A stretch of DNA of 34,056 bases from Deltaproteobacteria bacterium (GCA_020060805.1 JAGUZM010000487.1:1-34056), one strand, 5' to 3'; counted from the first letter of the stretch, positions 1 through 8,191 are shown. Notes: generated from the sequence alone by a model not told the origin. A program made the numbers and translations.

Positions 1-693
1 GGATGAGTCCCTCATCGGCAAAGCTGAAGTAGCTGTTCTGGCCGATTATGACATGATCGAGGATCTGGATCGTCAGGAGCTGGGCGGCCCATACAAGGTC
101 TCTTGTCAGCTTCCGATCCTCCTGGGAGGGGTTCGGGTCTCCTGATGGATGGTTGTGAACAAAAACGAGAGCCGCCGCTTTGTGCTCAAGGGCTTGGGCG
201 ATGATCTCTCTCGGATAAACGGCACTCCCCGTCAAAGTCCCCTGGAAGACATCCTGATCCGCGATGAGTTCGTTTTTGCGATTCAGGAAGAGCACCTTAA
301 AGACTTCTCTTTTCAGTTCGCGCATGGAATAGAAGAGGTAATCGAAAACCGCCTTGGATGAGCGAAAGAACTCCTTGTCTCTGGCCCGGTCCTTGAGGTA
401 GCGAGCGGCCGCCTGATGCACCAGATTCAGGTAAAGGGCATTCTTGGGCCCAATCCCCTGATCCGGGTCAACTGATCCACGGGGGCGGAAAGCACCCTGG
501 AAAGAGTCCCGAATTTGCTCAGCGCTTCCCTCGCCTGAGGCTTGACATCCTTTCGGGGTGTAGCCAAGGTGAGGAGGAACTCCACGACCTCCTCGTCGGA
601 GAACCTTTCAAGCCCCCCTTCCAGGAACTTGTCTCTGAGCCGTTGACGATGGCCTTCGCCCTTCTTCTGCCAGTACTCTTTATCCACGCTCAT
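1..693 (-). pseudogene. radC: RadC family protein (JAB/MPN domain), frameshifted and cut by window edge
   Basis: RadC-family proteins have an N-terminal helix-hairpin-helix-like region and a C-terminal JAMM metal-binding domain; their cellular role is debated. The chosen start is the ATG at 693-691, because GGAG lies 8 nt upstream; an upstream in-frame ATG at 789 has no such support. The N-terminal part (GHRQRLRDKF, RIRGLGP) reads normally to about position 449. There the frame breaks into RMPFT and a stop. Reading continues one frame over as KNALYLNLVHQAAARYLKDR, through AVYPREI, to the JAMM motif VHNHPSGDPNPSQED at about 110-155. The simplest explanation is one missing base in the GGGCCC tract at 446-451. 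This could be a real inactivating mutation, a sequencing error or a tolerated frameshift. The last ten or so residues lie beyond position 1. Confidence 0.8.
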
Positions 694-786
694 AGGAGGC
701 GCTCCACTTGAAGGTCCGTGTAAACACCGAACGTCGAAAGGCTCTGGTTGTAGCACAACCGATGGGGCGTTGTTTCCGTTTGAACT

Positions 787-834
787 CAACCCTTCGGCTA
801 CCCCGTGCTCTTGGCCGGGGCATGCTCAGGGTTG
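787..834. repeat. REP-like imperfect palindrome
   Basis: The outer arms CAACCCT (787-793) and AGGGTTG (828-834) pair perfectly, as do the inner arms CCCCG (801-805) and CGGGG (816-820). The sequence resembles the dispersed palindromes carrying CCTTCG and GCTCAGGG that are common between bacterial genes. No second full copy was noticed in this window. Confidence 0.45.
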
Positions 835-938
835 ACCCGAAGCGTCTATTTTTACTTGAGTGTCGTCGAAGGGTCAACAAAAAGGCGGAGGAAGATGGGG
901 AATTCTCTTCTTGAAGCTTCATGTTTCGGTGGTGTATG

Positions 939-966
939 TTGACATTCTAATGCCCTTATTTTTCAT
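939..966 (+). promoter_or_regulatory. Possible sigma70 promoter for mutL
   Basis: A perfect -35 TTGACA (939-944) is followed after 16 bp by a weak -10 TTTCAT (961-966). It lies about 78 bp before the mutL start. The -35 is convincing and the -10 is not. Confidence 0.35.
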
Positions 967-1043
967 GCGGGAGCGGACGAGGGAAGCGGGTGCGGAATCG
1001 GTTTTTTTCAGGGCGCCTTGGAGTTTTTCCATAAAGAGGGCCG

Positions 1044-2762
1044 ATGATGACTCTCATTCGAATTCTTCCTGAAAAAATCGCCTCCCAGATCGCTGCGGGT
1101 GAAGTGATAGAAAGACCTGCCTCCATCGTCAAAGAACTGATGGACAATAGCATTGACTCAGGGGCTGAGAGCATTTTTGTAAAGATCGAAAAAGGGGGAA
1201 AACAGCTGATCAGGGTCATCGACACCGGCTGCGGCATGACAAAAGATGATCTCTTGCTGTGCCTGGAGCGGCACGCGACGAGCAAGATCAGCGACCTGAA
1301 GGACCTTTTTTCCATCGAGACTCTCGGGTTCAGGGGAGAAGCCCTCCCCAGTATATGCGCGGTTGCCGAGCTTGAGATCACATCACGCGTCACCGATCAG
1401 CTGATCGGGCACCGGCTGAAAGCCTGGGGCGGGCGATTGAAGTCCATCGATGAGGCGGGAGCGCCTGCGGGCACGACGGTTGAAGTGAGAAAGCTCTTTT
1501 TCAACACCCCTGTGAGGAAAAAATTCCTCCGTTCTGATAAAACAGAGACGGACCAGGTCGTGGATGTCTTCTCGAGGATAGCCCTTCCTTTTACCAACAT
1601 CCATTTTCGTCTGGACGCCGGAGAGAACACGATCCTGAACCTGGCTTCCTCAGAAAATGAAACCAATCGCCTCGCAGCGCTTTTCGGCCGTCATTTGGCT
1701 GCATCCCTGATCAAAACCGAAGAAAAGGGAGAGGGCTACACCATACGGGCCTATTTGAGCCCTCCCGAACAGAGCAGGATGAAGGGTGACCGGGTCCTCC
1801 TCTACGTGAATCAGAGAAACATCAGGGACCGGCTCCTCTTCCATGCGGTCATGGAAGGCTACGGTCAGCGCCTGATGAAGGGACGGTATCCTCAGACGGT
1901 GATCTTCATCGAGATGGACCCTTTCCTCGTGGATGTGAACGTTCATCCCACGAAGCAGGAAGTTCGCTTCCACCAACCTCACGTGATTCACCGAGCCTTG
2001 TCGGCGGTCGTGGATAGGGTTCTCAAGCCCTCCTTCCCGGTGGGCGATGAAAACATGGCCGCTCCCCGGTACGAGGCGCAGGGGCAGGCGTCGGTATTCA
2101 GCGATCATCGGATCATGTCAGAGCCTGCTCATGACTACCTGCGGGTGCCGCCATCTGAGATGGTTCTCAGGGAGGAGCCCGGTGCAGGAGAGATTCAAAT
2201 TCTCGGGCAGCTTCGAGATACCTACCTGATCTGCCGGGTGAAAGACGGCCTGCTGATGGTGGACCAGCATGCGGCGCACGAGAGGATCATTTATGAGACC
2301 CTGAAGAAGGCTTTTGGAGACGCCAAAATAGAACGGCAGGCGTTCTTGATACCGCCCAAGCTGGAGTTTTCCCTTAAGGAGGCCAGGCTCATCGATCGCA
2401 GACGGGATGAGCTTCTGATGCTGGGGCTGGAAATAGAGCCGTTTGGAGGAGGCACCATCATTCTTAGGTCGGTTCCATCGATTCTCGTCAAGGCCGATTG
2501 GGAACCTTTTTTTCGGGATCTTGTTCCTCTTTTGGAAGAAGAGTCGGAAGTCAAGAGTGAAAAGGCGATGGACAGGCTTCTGACGGTCATGGCGTGTCAC
2601 GGCGCGATCAGAGCGGGACAGCGGCTGTCCGGGCAGGAGATGGCGGCGCTCTTGAGACAGTTGGAAACAATGGATATGCCGACCCATTGCCCCCATGGAA
2701 GGCCCGTTTTCAAGAAGTTCAGCTTCTATGAGATCGAGAAGATGTTCAAAAGGGTGGTCTGA
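1044..2762 (+). CDS. mutL: DNA mismatch repair protein MutL (endonuclease type)
   Basis: MutL couples mismatch recognition by MutS to strand incision. The N-terminal GHKL ATPase is clear: QIAAGEVIERPAS, the catalytic Glu in KELMDNSID (the next acidic residue is Asp rather than the frequent Glu), DTGCGM and GFRGEALPS. NVHPTKQEVRF marks the transducer domain. The C-terminal domain carries the endonuclease metal motif DQHAAHER with the later Glu (Asp at residue 407), plus ACHGAIRAG and CPHGRP. Known biology says such MutLs nick DNA themselves and occur in species without Dam/MutH-directed repair. The length (572 aa) is normal for the family. Two adjacent ATGs (1044 and 1047) are possible starts, preceded by AGAGGG. 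miaA follows after 65 nt, a common mutL-miaA order. Confidence 0.97.
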   Translation: MMTLIRILPEKIASQIAAGEVIERPASIVKELMDNSIDSGAESIFVKIEKGGKQLIRVIDTGCGMTKDDLLLCLERHATSKISDLKDLFSIETLGFRGEALPSICAVAELEITSRVTDQLIGHRLKAWGGRLKSIDEAGAPAGTTVEVRKLFFNTPVRKKFLRSDKTETDQVVDVFSRIALPFTNIHFRLDAGENTILNLASSENETNRLAALFGRHLAASLIKTEEKGEGYTIRAYLSPPEQSRMKGDRVLLYVNQRNIRDRLLFHAVMEGYGQRLMKGRYPQTVIFIEMDPFLVDVNVHPTKQEVRFHQPHVIHRALSAVVDRVLKPSFPVGDENMAAPRYEAQGQASVFSDHRIMSEPAHDYLRVPPSEMVLREEPGAGEIQILGQLRDTYLICRVKDGLLMVDQHAAHERIIYETLKKAFGDAKIERQAFLIPPKLEFSLKEARLIDRRRDELLMLGLEIEPFGGGTIILRSVPSILVKADWEPFFRDLVPLLEEESEVKSEKAMDRLLTVMACHGAIRAGQRLSGQEMAALLRQLETMDMPTHCPHGRPVFKKFSFYEIEKMFKRVV

Positions 2763-2827
2763 TCCTTGGGCACCGAGAGCGTCCGGGGGAGGGGACTGGC
2801 GGCTGACCCACAAGGTACCCATATTCC

Positions 2828-3757
2828 GTGGATGAAGAAAAACAAAAGATCATGGTCATCACGGGGCCGACGGCTTCCGGGAAGAGCTCTCTAGCCGTCG
2901 AATTGGCACGCCGATTTGACGGTGAGATCGTGAACATTGATTCCATGCAGGTCTACCGGGGCATGGATATCGGAACGGCAAAGCTATCCCCGGAAGAGCG
3001 GAAGGGGATCCCGCACCATCTGATCGATGTGGTTGACCCGGATGAGCCGTTCAATGCCGCCATCTTCAGGTCCCTGGCCATCCCGATCCTGGAGGATATG
3101 ATTTCAAGGGGCAAAACAAGCTTTGTCGTCGGAGGAACGGGTCTTTATATCAAGGCGCTCCTGGGCGGCCTTCTCCCATGCCCTCCAGCGAGCGAATCGC
3201 TCCGTGAGGATTTACGGCAGCAGCTGGAGCGGCATGGTCCCGAGTTCCTCCACAGGGAGTTGGAAAGGCTGGATCCTGAGACCGCCCGCAGGATCCATCC
3301 CCATGACCGCACGAGGATCATGCGCTCCCTTGAGATCATGATGCTCAGGAAGGAGCCCCTTTCAAAGTCGGTGCAGAAGCACGGCTTTCGAGAGAGGCCT
3401 TTTCGAGCGATGAAAATTTGTTTGCAAACCGACCGGGAGGACCTTTATCATCGGATCAACGAGCGAAGCCAAGGGATGATGGAAAAAGGTCTGATTGAGG
3501 AAACCCGGTCTTTGTTGGACAGAGGGTATTCGCCTGACCTGAAGGCCATGAAATCCCTTGGCTACAGGCATGCCGTTGGGTATCTTATGGGAAAGTGGAG
3601 CAAGGATGAGACCCTAGGTCGGCTTCAAAGGGACACCCGGAGATACGCAAAGCGGCAGATCACCTGGTTCAGAGCGGACAAAGAGATGATCTGGTGTGAG
3701 CCAGGGGAAGAGGAAGAGATTGCCCTCATGGTTGCCCGATTTCTTCGGCCATCTTAG
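2828..3757 (+). CDS. miaA: tRNA dimethylallyltransferase MiaA
   Basis: MiaA transfers a dimethylallyl group from DMAPP to N6 of A37 in tRNAs reading UNN codons. The protein (309 aa, usual length) has the P-loop GPTASGKS, the DSMQVYRGMDIGTAK substrate-binding segment, HHLIDVVDP and GGTGLYIKALLGG. The C-terminal part contains TRRYAKRQITWFR, which contacts tRNA in the family. The start is GTG at 2828, the only sensible start just before the P-loop; the ATG a few bases later is out of frame. A weak AAGG lies upstream. It is likely co-transcribed with mutL and the exported-protein gene 17 nt downstream. Confidence 0.96.
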   Translation: MDEEKQKIMVITGPTASGKSSLAVELARRFDGEIVNIDSMQVYRGMDIGTAKLSPEERKGIPHHLIDVVDPDEPFNAAIFRSLAIPILEDMISRGKTSFVVGGTGLYIKALLGGLLPCPPASESLREDLRQQLERHGPEFLHRELERLDPETARRIHPHDRTRIMRSLEIMMLRKEPLSKSVQKHGFRERPFRAMKICLQTDREDLYHRINERSQGMMEKGLIEETRSLLDRGYSPDLKAMKSLGYRHAVGYLMGKWSKDETLGRLQRDTRRYAKRQITWFRADKEMIWCEPGEEEEIALMVARFLRPS

Positions 3758-3774
3758 GGGCAGAGGCAGGTTTC

Positions 3775-4605
3775 ATGAGAAAGATCTTTCTGTTATCACT
3801 TATCCTTGTTGAATTCATCCTCGTCTCATCGGGTTCCGTCTACGGGAGAAACTATGTTCAATATTCAGGGAAGGGAAAGATAGACTGGTCCAACGGCATT
3901 GTTGAGGCGATCGGGATGGCTTATCCCCCGGCAAACCCCTTTAGCCCTTCCCAGGCAAGAGCCCTGACGAAAAGTGAAGCAGAGACCCAGGCGAGACGCC
4001 ACCTCTTTGATATCATCGGCGGAATAAACGTTGATTCCAAGTCCACGGTAAAAAATCACTCAGAGGACAAGAGCTTCCCCTTTCCTGAGATCCACGGCCT
4101 GATCAGGAGAGCGAATGTGGTGGACACGGCCTATTTGGATAACGGCAGCGTGAAGGTGATCGTATCGATGAGTTTGACGGGGCCTTTTGCCCGGCTGTTG
4201 CTGCCGAAAAATATCCTGACCATCGACACGGTACGACAACCCCAGGAGGGGAACAGGAAGGAAGGTGGGTACACAGGCCTGGTCGTGGATTGCCGCGGGC
4301 TCCCCTTGAAGCCGGCGATGGTGCCGGTGATTCTTGACGAGGACGGTCACGCGATCTATGGATCCGCCTACGTGAGCAGGGAGCATGCCGTCCGGATCGG
4401 GGTGGCTGCCTATGCCCGTGATCTGGCCTCAGCCCTGAAGCACCCCCGTGTCGGCCCCAAAGCGCTGATTATCAAAGGGATCAAGGTAGCGAAAACGAGA
4501 GAATCAGACGTGGTCATCAGCAATGCGGACGCCGCCAAAGTGAAAGGGACTCCGACAAACCTGAACCTCCTTCGAGAGTGCAAAGTCATCATTGTTTTAG
4601 ATTAG
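3775..4605 (+). CDS. Exported LPP20-like protein of unknown function
   Basis: This 276-residue protein has an N-terminal signal peptide (MRKIFLLSLILVEFILVSSG, then a likely cleavage near VYGRN). There is no lipobox cysteine, so it is probably periplasmic or outer-membrane associated. The segment GKGKIDWSNGIVEAIGMAYPP followed by a region rich in KSEAETQARRHLFDIIGG resembles LPP20-type exported proteins, in which short alpha-helical A/E-rich segments follow a small beta start. The C-terminal half contains TGLVVDCRGLPLKPAMVP and ends in a short hydrophobic strand (VIIVLD). The ATG has GGGGCAGAGGCAGG upstream. It lies 17 nt after miaA and 95 nt before a lipoprotein gene, suggesting an envelope-related transcription unit. 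The family assignment is by resemblance only. Confidence 0.8.
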   Translation: MRKIFLLSLILVEFILVSSGSVYGRNYVQYSGKGKIDWSNGIVEAIGMAYPPANPFSPSQARALTKSEAETQARRHLFDIIGGINVDSKSTVKNHSEDKSFPFPEIHGLIRRANVVDTAYLDNGSVKVIVSMSLTGPFARLLLPKNILTIDTVRQPQEGNRKEGGYTGLVVDCRGLPLKPAMVPVILDEDGHAIYGSAYVSREHAVRIGVAAYARDLASALKHPRVGPKALIIKGIKVAKTRESDVVISNADAAKVKGTPTNLNLLRECKVIIVLD

Positions 4606-4700
4606 AAAAGAATTCTGCTTCGCAGGCTTGCATTGGAAACCTGCGGGATGTCCTGATGGCCGTGCTGGAGGATTGAAGCCAAGGCTGGGAGGCAATGGGT

Positions 4701-5897
4701 ATGAAGAAGTCTTGCCCCGGATTGAGATTAGGGGTGATCGTCGCCCTATCGTTGGTATGGATGTCGTGGGCCGGCTGCGGGCCACGAGTCGTCGGATATC
4801 CTGAGAGTGTAATCGATACCACGGAGCACCATGTTTACAACGGGTTCATGTTCATCAAGATGGAGAGGGTTGACGACGCGCAGAGGGAATTTGAAAGGGC
4901 CCTGAGCCTTACGCCCAAAAGCCCGGCCGCCAACCGGGGGATGGGAATCGTGTACGGCACCAAAAAGGATTTCCGTTCAGCCTTCCACTATACGGACTGG
5001 GCTGTGAAATATGCTGAAACAAAGCATGAAAAAGCCATGGCCTACGCCGCGATGATGAGCCTTCACACCCTGCAGAGGGGGGAAGGGTGGATGGGCAAAG
5101 TGGAAGAGGCCTACCGCCAGGCTATCACAGCGTCGAACGAATTGCCGGATCCTTACTTTCAGCTGGGGATAGCCTACAAGCAGGCATACCGTCTGGGGGA
5201 GTCCAAACTCGCTTTCGAGAAAGTCACGGAGATGAGCAGATCTCTGGTCTTTGAGGCTCAAGAACAGCTGAAAGCCATCCAGAAACTGGAGAAGGCCATG
5301 CCCGGGTCAGTCATCGGGAAAGGGATTGCTCTTCTGGATCGCATCACGAGGGCAGATACGGCTGCCCTGCTCATCGGGGAGACTCGGATAATCGAAATCC
5401 TAAGGGCGGTGGAGGCGCGCAGGACCGGGCGCCCCTCTCCGAGTGAGGACAAAGCCGCTTCATTGCCCCCGGATGTGGTGAATCATCCGATGAAGGATGC
5501 CATATCCGGCGTTGTTGAAATGAACATTCAGGGCTTGAAGACGTTCAACGACGGGACTTTCAGGCCTGACGACTACTTGAGACGGGCGGACTTAGCCATG
5601 GTGGTGGCCGATGTTGTCACTCGCGGTGATGGCGCCTCTCTGGGTCAAAAAACGCAGGGGGCGGCTTCGCCGTTCAGGGACGTGAGGGCTGACGCACCGT
5701 ACTTCCACGCCGTCATTGTGGCTTCTGTCCGGGCGAGGCTGATGGAGGGAGAGGGTGGCATTTTCAACCCCATGGGAACGCTTTCGGGCGTGGATGCGCT
5801 CCTGATCCTGAGGAGCGCGGAAGAAAGAGCCAAGAGCCCCTCACAGCGCTCCGAAGACAGGGCTCCGGCAACCGTTGGCAGCGGAGCAAGAGGATGA
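4701..5897 (+). CDS. TPR lipoprotein with C-terminal SLH-like module
   Basis: The N-terminus is a lipoprotein signal ending in the lipobox WAGC (Cys26 from the chosen start). I chose the ATG at 4701 over 4695 because GGGAGG lies 8 nt before it and only 2 nt before the other. Residues about 45-200 form TPR-like helices (NGFMFIKMERVDDAQREFERAL, DPYFQLGIAYKQAYRLGESKLAFEKV). Residues about 255-390 look like S-layer homology repeats: LKTFNDGTFRPDDYLRRADLA and FRDVRADAPYFHAVIVA. SLH modules normally bind cell-wall polymers or, in some diderms, peptidoglycan. A lipid-anchored TPR scaffold with SLH could tether outer membrane to cell wall; that role is inference. pgsA starts 4 nt downstream, so the two are probably translationally linked. 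Confidence 0.85.
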   Translation: MKKSCPGLRLGVIVALSLVWMSWAGCGPRVVGYPESVIDTTEHHVYNGFMFIKMERVDDAQREFERALSLTPKSPAANRGMGIVYGTKKDFRSAFHYTDWAVKYAETKHEKAMAYAAMMSLHTLQRGEGWMGKVEEAYRQAITASNELPDPYFQLGIAYKQAYRLGESKLAFEKVTEMSRSLVFEAQEQLKAIQKLEKAMPGSVIGKGIALLDRITRADTAALLIGETRIIEILRAVEARRTGRPSPSEDKAASLPPDVVNHPMKDAISGVVEMNIQGLKTFNDGTFRPDDYLRRADLAMVVADVVTRGDGASLGQKTQGAASPFRDVRADAPYFHAVIVASVRARLMEGEGGIFNPMGTLSGVDALLILRSAEERAKSPSQRSEDRAPATVGSGARG

Positions 5898-5901
5898 TGC
5901 C

Positions 5902-6468
5902 ATGACCATTCCCAATATCGTCACGGCCGCCCGAATTATCATGGCGCCGATCTTTATCATCTTTCTGATCAACGACCAGCTCACCTCCGCCCTGATTGTG
6001 TTTTTGGTGTGCGTTGCCAGCGATGGGGTGGACGGAATGATCGCGAGGCTTTTCAACCAGAAGAGCAAGCTCGGAAGCTACCTGGACCCACTCGCCGATA
6101 AGTTGTTGTTGGTGACGGCGTTCGTTGTCCTCGCTGTCAGGGAGTATCTGCCGGCCTGGTTGACGGTGATGGTCATCAGCAGGGACGTTCTGATTCTGTT
6201 GGGCGTCCTTGTCCTCATTCTGAATGGGTTCAACGTCAATATCAAGCCTACGGTACTGAGTAAGCTGAACACCTGTTTTCAGTTTACGACCGTGATAGCC
6301 GTACTCTCAAAAGCTTTTCTCCCGTTTCCCGGGGCATTCTATTCCGTCCTGTTCTACACCACTGCGATTCTGACGGTCAGTTCCGGGTTGGACTACATGC
6401 GCTACGGTTTCAGGATCGTGGGAGAGGGATCAACCAACAGCAAGGAGAAAAGCCAAAAGTCAGGGTGA
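5902..6468 (+). CDS. pgsA: CDP-alcohol phosphatidyltransferase, probably phosphatidylglycerophosphate synthase
   Basis: This enzyme class joins CDP-diacylglycerol to an alcohol; PgsA uses glycerol-3-phosphate to make the phosphatidylglycerol precursor at the inner membrane. The signature DGMIAR, then GSYLDPLADK, matches the family motif DG-x2-AR-x8-G-x3-D-x3-D, with all acidic residues present. The N-terminus MTIPNIVTAARIIMAPIFI is typical of PgsA, and several hydrophobic helices follow. The length is 188 aa. The start is ATG 5902, with AGAGG 8 nt upstream; an earlier TTG at 5875 would add an atypical acidic extension. The substrate could also be another alcohol, but PgsA is most likely. It is the last protein gene before tRNA-Val. 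Confidence 0.9.
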   Translation: MTIPNIVTAARIIMAPIFIIFLINDQLTSALIVFLVCVASDGVDGMIARLFNQKSKLGSYLDPLADKLLLVTAFVVLAVREYLPAWLTVMVISRDVLILLGVLVLILNGFNVNIKPTVLSKLNTCFQFTTVIAVLSKAFLPFPGAFYSVLFYTTAILTVSSGLDYMRYGFRIVGEGSTNSKEKSQKSG

Positions 6469-6481
6469 AGGCCAATTCGGC

Positions 6482-6508
6482 TTGACATGAAAGCCCTGAA
6501 CTGTTAAT
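6482..6508 (+). promoter_or_regulatory. Possible promoter for tRNA-Val
   Basis: A perfect -35 TTGACA (6482-6487) is followed by GTTAAT (6503-6508) after only 15 bp. The end of the -10 lies 19 bp before the tRNA, which suits a short tRNA leader. The spacing is short, so confidence is limited. Confidence 0.4.
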
Positions 6509-6527
6509 GGAGTATGAACGTTTTTTT

Positions 6528-6602
6528 AGGCACGTAGCTCAGGGGGAGAGCACTACCCTGACACGGTAGGGGTCAAGAGTTCAAATCTCTTCGTGCCTAC
6601 CA
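6528..6602 (+). tRNA. tRNA-Val (anticodon GAC)
   Basis: A 75-nt cloverleaf folds by eye. The acceptor stem is AGGCACG with CGTGCCT, the D arm GCTC/GAGC, the anticodon stem CTACC/GGTAG with loop CTGACAC (anticodon GAC, valine) and the T arm AAGAG/CTCTT with TTCAAAT. A discriminator A and an encoded CCA follow. The first pair is A-U. Confidence 0.96.
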
Positions 6603-6619
6603 GATGGGATGGGAGGGTT

Positions 6620-6643
6620 CTGAAAAGGAAAGCCCCTTTTCAG
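6620..6643 (+). terminator. Hairpin downstream of tRNA-Val
   Basis: CTGAAAAGG (6620-6628) pairs perfectly with CCTTTTCAG (6635-6643) around a 6-nt loop, 18 nt after the tRNA. No T tract follows, so it may be a processing or end-protecting hairpin rather than an intrinsic terminator. Confidence 0.4.
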
Positions 6644-6685
6644 GGCCTAAGAAGCTCCGGTTCTACCAGGGCTTTCACTAGAGAC

Positions 6686-6723
6686 AGCCGGGAACCTGTG
6701 GTGTGAACCCAAGGTTCCCGGCT
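6686..6723. terminator. Perfect 12-bp hairpin between tRNA-Val and convergent lipoprotein gene
   Basis: AGCCGGGAACCT (6686-6697) pairs perfectly with AGGTTCCCGGCT (6712-6723), with a 14-nt loop. It sits between a plus-strand tRNA and a minus-strand gene ending at 6811, as expected for a shared transcription barrier. Neither side has an immediate T tract. Confidence 0.5.
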
Positions 6724-6810
6724 GATCGATGCAATAGGGAAAAAAGAAAAAACCTGCAATAACTCTTCAGGGCCCCGGTTTCAATGCTGCGGGATGGCCG
6801 AGGCCGGTGT

Positions 6811-7341
6811 CTAGGCACCCTTGATGACGAGGGTCTTCACCATCTTCTCGAAGGTCCTGATATCTTCCTCAGTGTATTTGCTCACGTCAGCGTTGTAACG
6901 GATACCATAAAACCACTCTCCCAGAAGAAATCCGTAGAGCATGGTCTTGAACCTGTAACCGTCCTTGACCCGATAAGTGAAGACCGCCTTGAATCCATCG
7001 TAATTGTTGATCTTGGCGGGACTTGTTTCAAGAATCCGTAGGTCGAGAACACCGGGGTCTGAGGCGATTTCGAGCAAGAACAAATCAGAGACTTCCCGCG
7101 GCGTCATTCGAGACGAAAGGGTCTTTCTTGCGTTGGGGAACTCCTGGCTCACATGGCGCTGCTGAATGAAAATGTATTGGTCAAACGGGCCCTCTTTGGA
7201 GTACATGGAGCAATCAGAGACGTTTAACTTGGTCCAGTGCTCCGGGGCCTGAACGACAAAATTATCGGGCGTTTTGTTGGGGCCTGCCGTGACACAGGCA
7301 GCCAGGAAGACGAGCAGAAATACCCACAAGAACCTTTTCAT
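6811..7341 (-). CDS. Lipoprotein of unknown function
   Basis: This 176-residue protein starts at ATG 7341-7339, preceded by AGGAGGT at ideal spacing; upstream in-frame starts lack a ribosome site. The signal MKRFLWVFLLVFLAAC is a textbook lipobox with Cys16. The mature part (TPDNFVVQAPEHWTKLNVSD, EVSDLFLLEIASDPGV, YRFKTMLYGFLLGEWFYGIRYNA) has alternating hydrophobic strands resembling small PsbP/Mog1-like folds, which bind no known common ligand. I do not recognise a named family. It is monocistronic, transcribed away from its neighbours, with a near-consensus promoter about 150 bp upstream. Confidence 0.88.
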   Translation of the reverse strand: MKRFLWVFLLVFLAACVTAGPNKTPDNFVVQAPEHWTKLNVSDCSMYSKEGPFDQYIFIQQRHVSQEFPNARKTLSSRMTPREVSDLFLLEIASDPGVLDLRILETSPAKINNYDGFKAVFTYRVKDGYRFKTMLYGFLLGEWFYGIRYNADVSKYTEEDIRTFEKMVKTLVIKGA

Positions 7342-7492
7342 ACACCTACCTCCTGTATTCAATGATGCAAGCGGTCTCTGCATAGATTGCTTCTGCCAGA
7401 GGCGGTGCAAGAATCATGCTAGCCCCAACGTATTCAATAAGTGAAAAGATATCAAGTTTTTATCATGCTCTTGGGGATACCCCTGAAAAGGA

Positions 7493-7521
7493 TGTATACG
7501 GAAGTATCCGCTTTCTGTCAA
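7493..7521 (-). promoter_or_regulatory. Sigma70 promoter for the minus-strand lipoprotein gene
   Basis: On the minus strand a perfect TTGACA (7521-7516) and TATACA (7498-7493) are separated by exactly 17 bp. The leader to the ATG at 7341 would be about 145 nt and contains an AGGGGTATCCCC palindrome near 7473-7484. Confidence 0.65.
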
Positions 7522-7651
7522 GAATAAGCTCAAAAACGGCAGATTATGTGGGAACGTCGTAGACAAATATCGAAAAGGAAAGTCGAAGATCGCAACAAAA
7601 TGTTACGGTTCACTCCACCGAGGAAAATGATGGATTCCCTTACGTTTTGGC

Positions 7652-7679
7652 TTGACATCCTTGGGAAAATTTCTACATT
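7652..7679 (+). promoter_or_regulatory. Possible promoter for the 73-residue lipoprotein
   Basis: TTGACA (7652-7657) is followed by TACATT after 16 bp or CATTAT after 18 bp. The leader would be about 120 nt and would run through the hairpin at 7691-7714. Confidence 0.45.
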
Positions 7680-7690
7680 ATGTCAAGTAA

Positions 7691-7714
7691 AGCGCCGCGG
7701 GTGCTCTTTTTTTT
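7691..7714 (+). terminator. Terminator-like hairpin with T8 tract in the leader
   Basis: AGCGCC (7691-7696) pairs with GGTGCT (7700-7705, one G-T pair) around GCG. Eight T residues follow at 7707-7714. It lies between the candidate promoter and the small lipoprotein gene, so it could act as an attenuator. Confidence 0.45.
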
Positions 7715-7804
7715 CTGGCCCGGGGCAAGAGATACGGTTCGGGGTAAGGTTGGTTGTGCGGAGGCTTTGATTCGTAATATTTTTTGTGATAGAAGGAGGG
7801 TGTC

Positions 7805-8026
7805 ATGAAGAAGTTAGTGATGTTGGTTGCTTTGGCTGCGTTCCTTTTCGGCTGTGGTGCATCGGCCACTCAGTCCGAATTCTGGAAGCATGATACGATG
7901 TACAGGACGAATGACCATATGATGTTCAGCTGGTCCGGGTACTCCAGCCCCACCAGAGACCATCAGAAGAAATCTATGGACCAGGGCTGGTGGGGAATTG
8001 AGATTCCTTACATCCCGGCAAGGTAG
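7805..8026 (+). CDS. Small lipoprotein of unknown function
   Basis: The 73-residue product starts at an ATG with AGAAGGAGGG upstream. The signal MKKLVMLVALAAFLFGC is a lipoprotein signal (Cys17). The short mature part is polar and rich in His, Trp, Tyr and Met (SEFWKHDTMYRTNDHMMFSW, DQGWWGIEIPYIP). I recognise no family. A strong intrinsic terminator about 65 bp downstream makes it a single-gene unit, probably well expressed. The ribosome site, lipobox and terminator together support a real gene. Confidence 0.85.
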   Translation: MKKLVMLVALAAFLFGCGASATQSEFWKHDTMYRTNDHMMFSWSGYSSPTRDHQKKSMDQGWWGIEIPYIPAR

Positions 8027-8091
8027 ACGAGGTTTCTTCGCTTACGAGGTTCAACCGGCCAGGTATCTTTCACAAGGATTTGCGCATCTGT

Positions 8092-8124
8092 AGGGGGTGC
8101 TCAGGGAGCACCCCCTAATTTTTT
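8092..8124 (+). terminator. Intrinsic terminator of the small lipoprotein gene
   Basis: AGGGGGTGCTC pairs with GAGCACCCCCT around a short loop and is followed by AATTTTTT. This is a classic rho-independent terminator. Confidence 0.88.
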
Positions 8125-8191
8125 CAGGGTTTCACTGGCCGGGGCATCGCCGCAAGGGGAAGTGAAAGAGACCGTTATTCCCCTCCTTATG

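Larger units (their letters stand above)
694..1043. other. Intergenic region between radC and mutL
   Basis: This 350-bp spacer separates divergent radC and mutL. I see no credible gene. It holds an imperfect REP-like palindrome at 787-834 and a possible mutL promoter near 939-966, listed separately. A second copy of the palindrome core (GAAGGGTCAAC) lies near 870-880 in inverted orientation relative to 786-796. Confidence 0.6.
7342..7804. other. Intergenic region between divergent lipoprotein genes
   Basis: This 463-bp spacer holds a minus-strand promoter (7493-7521), a plus-strand promoter candidate (7652-7679) and a terminator-like hairpin in the plus-strand leader (7691-7714). No protein gene is credible here. 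Confidence 0.6.
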
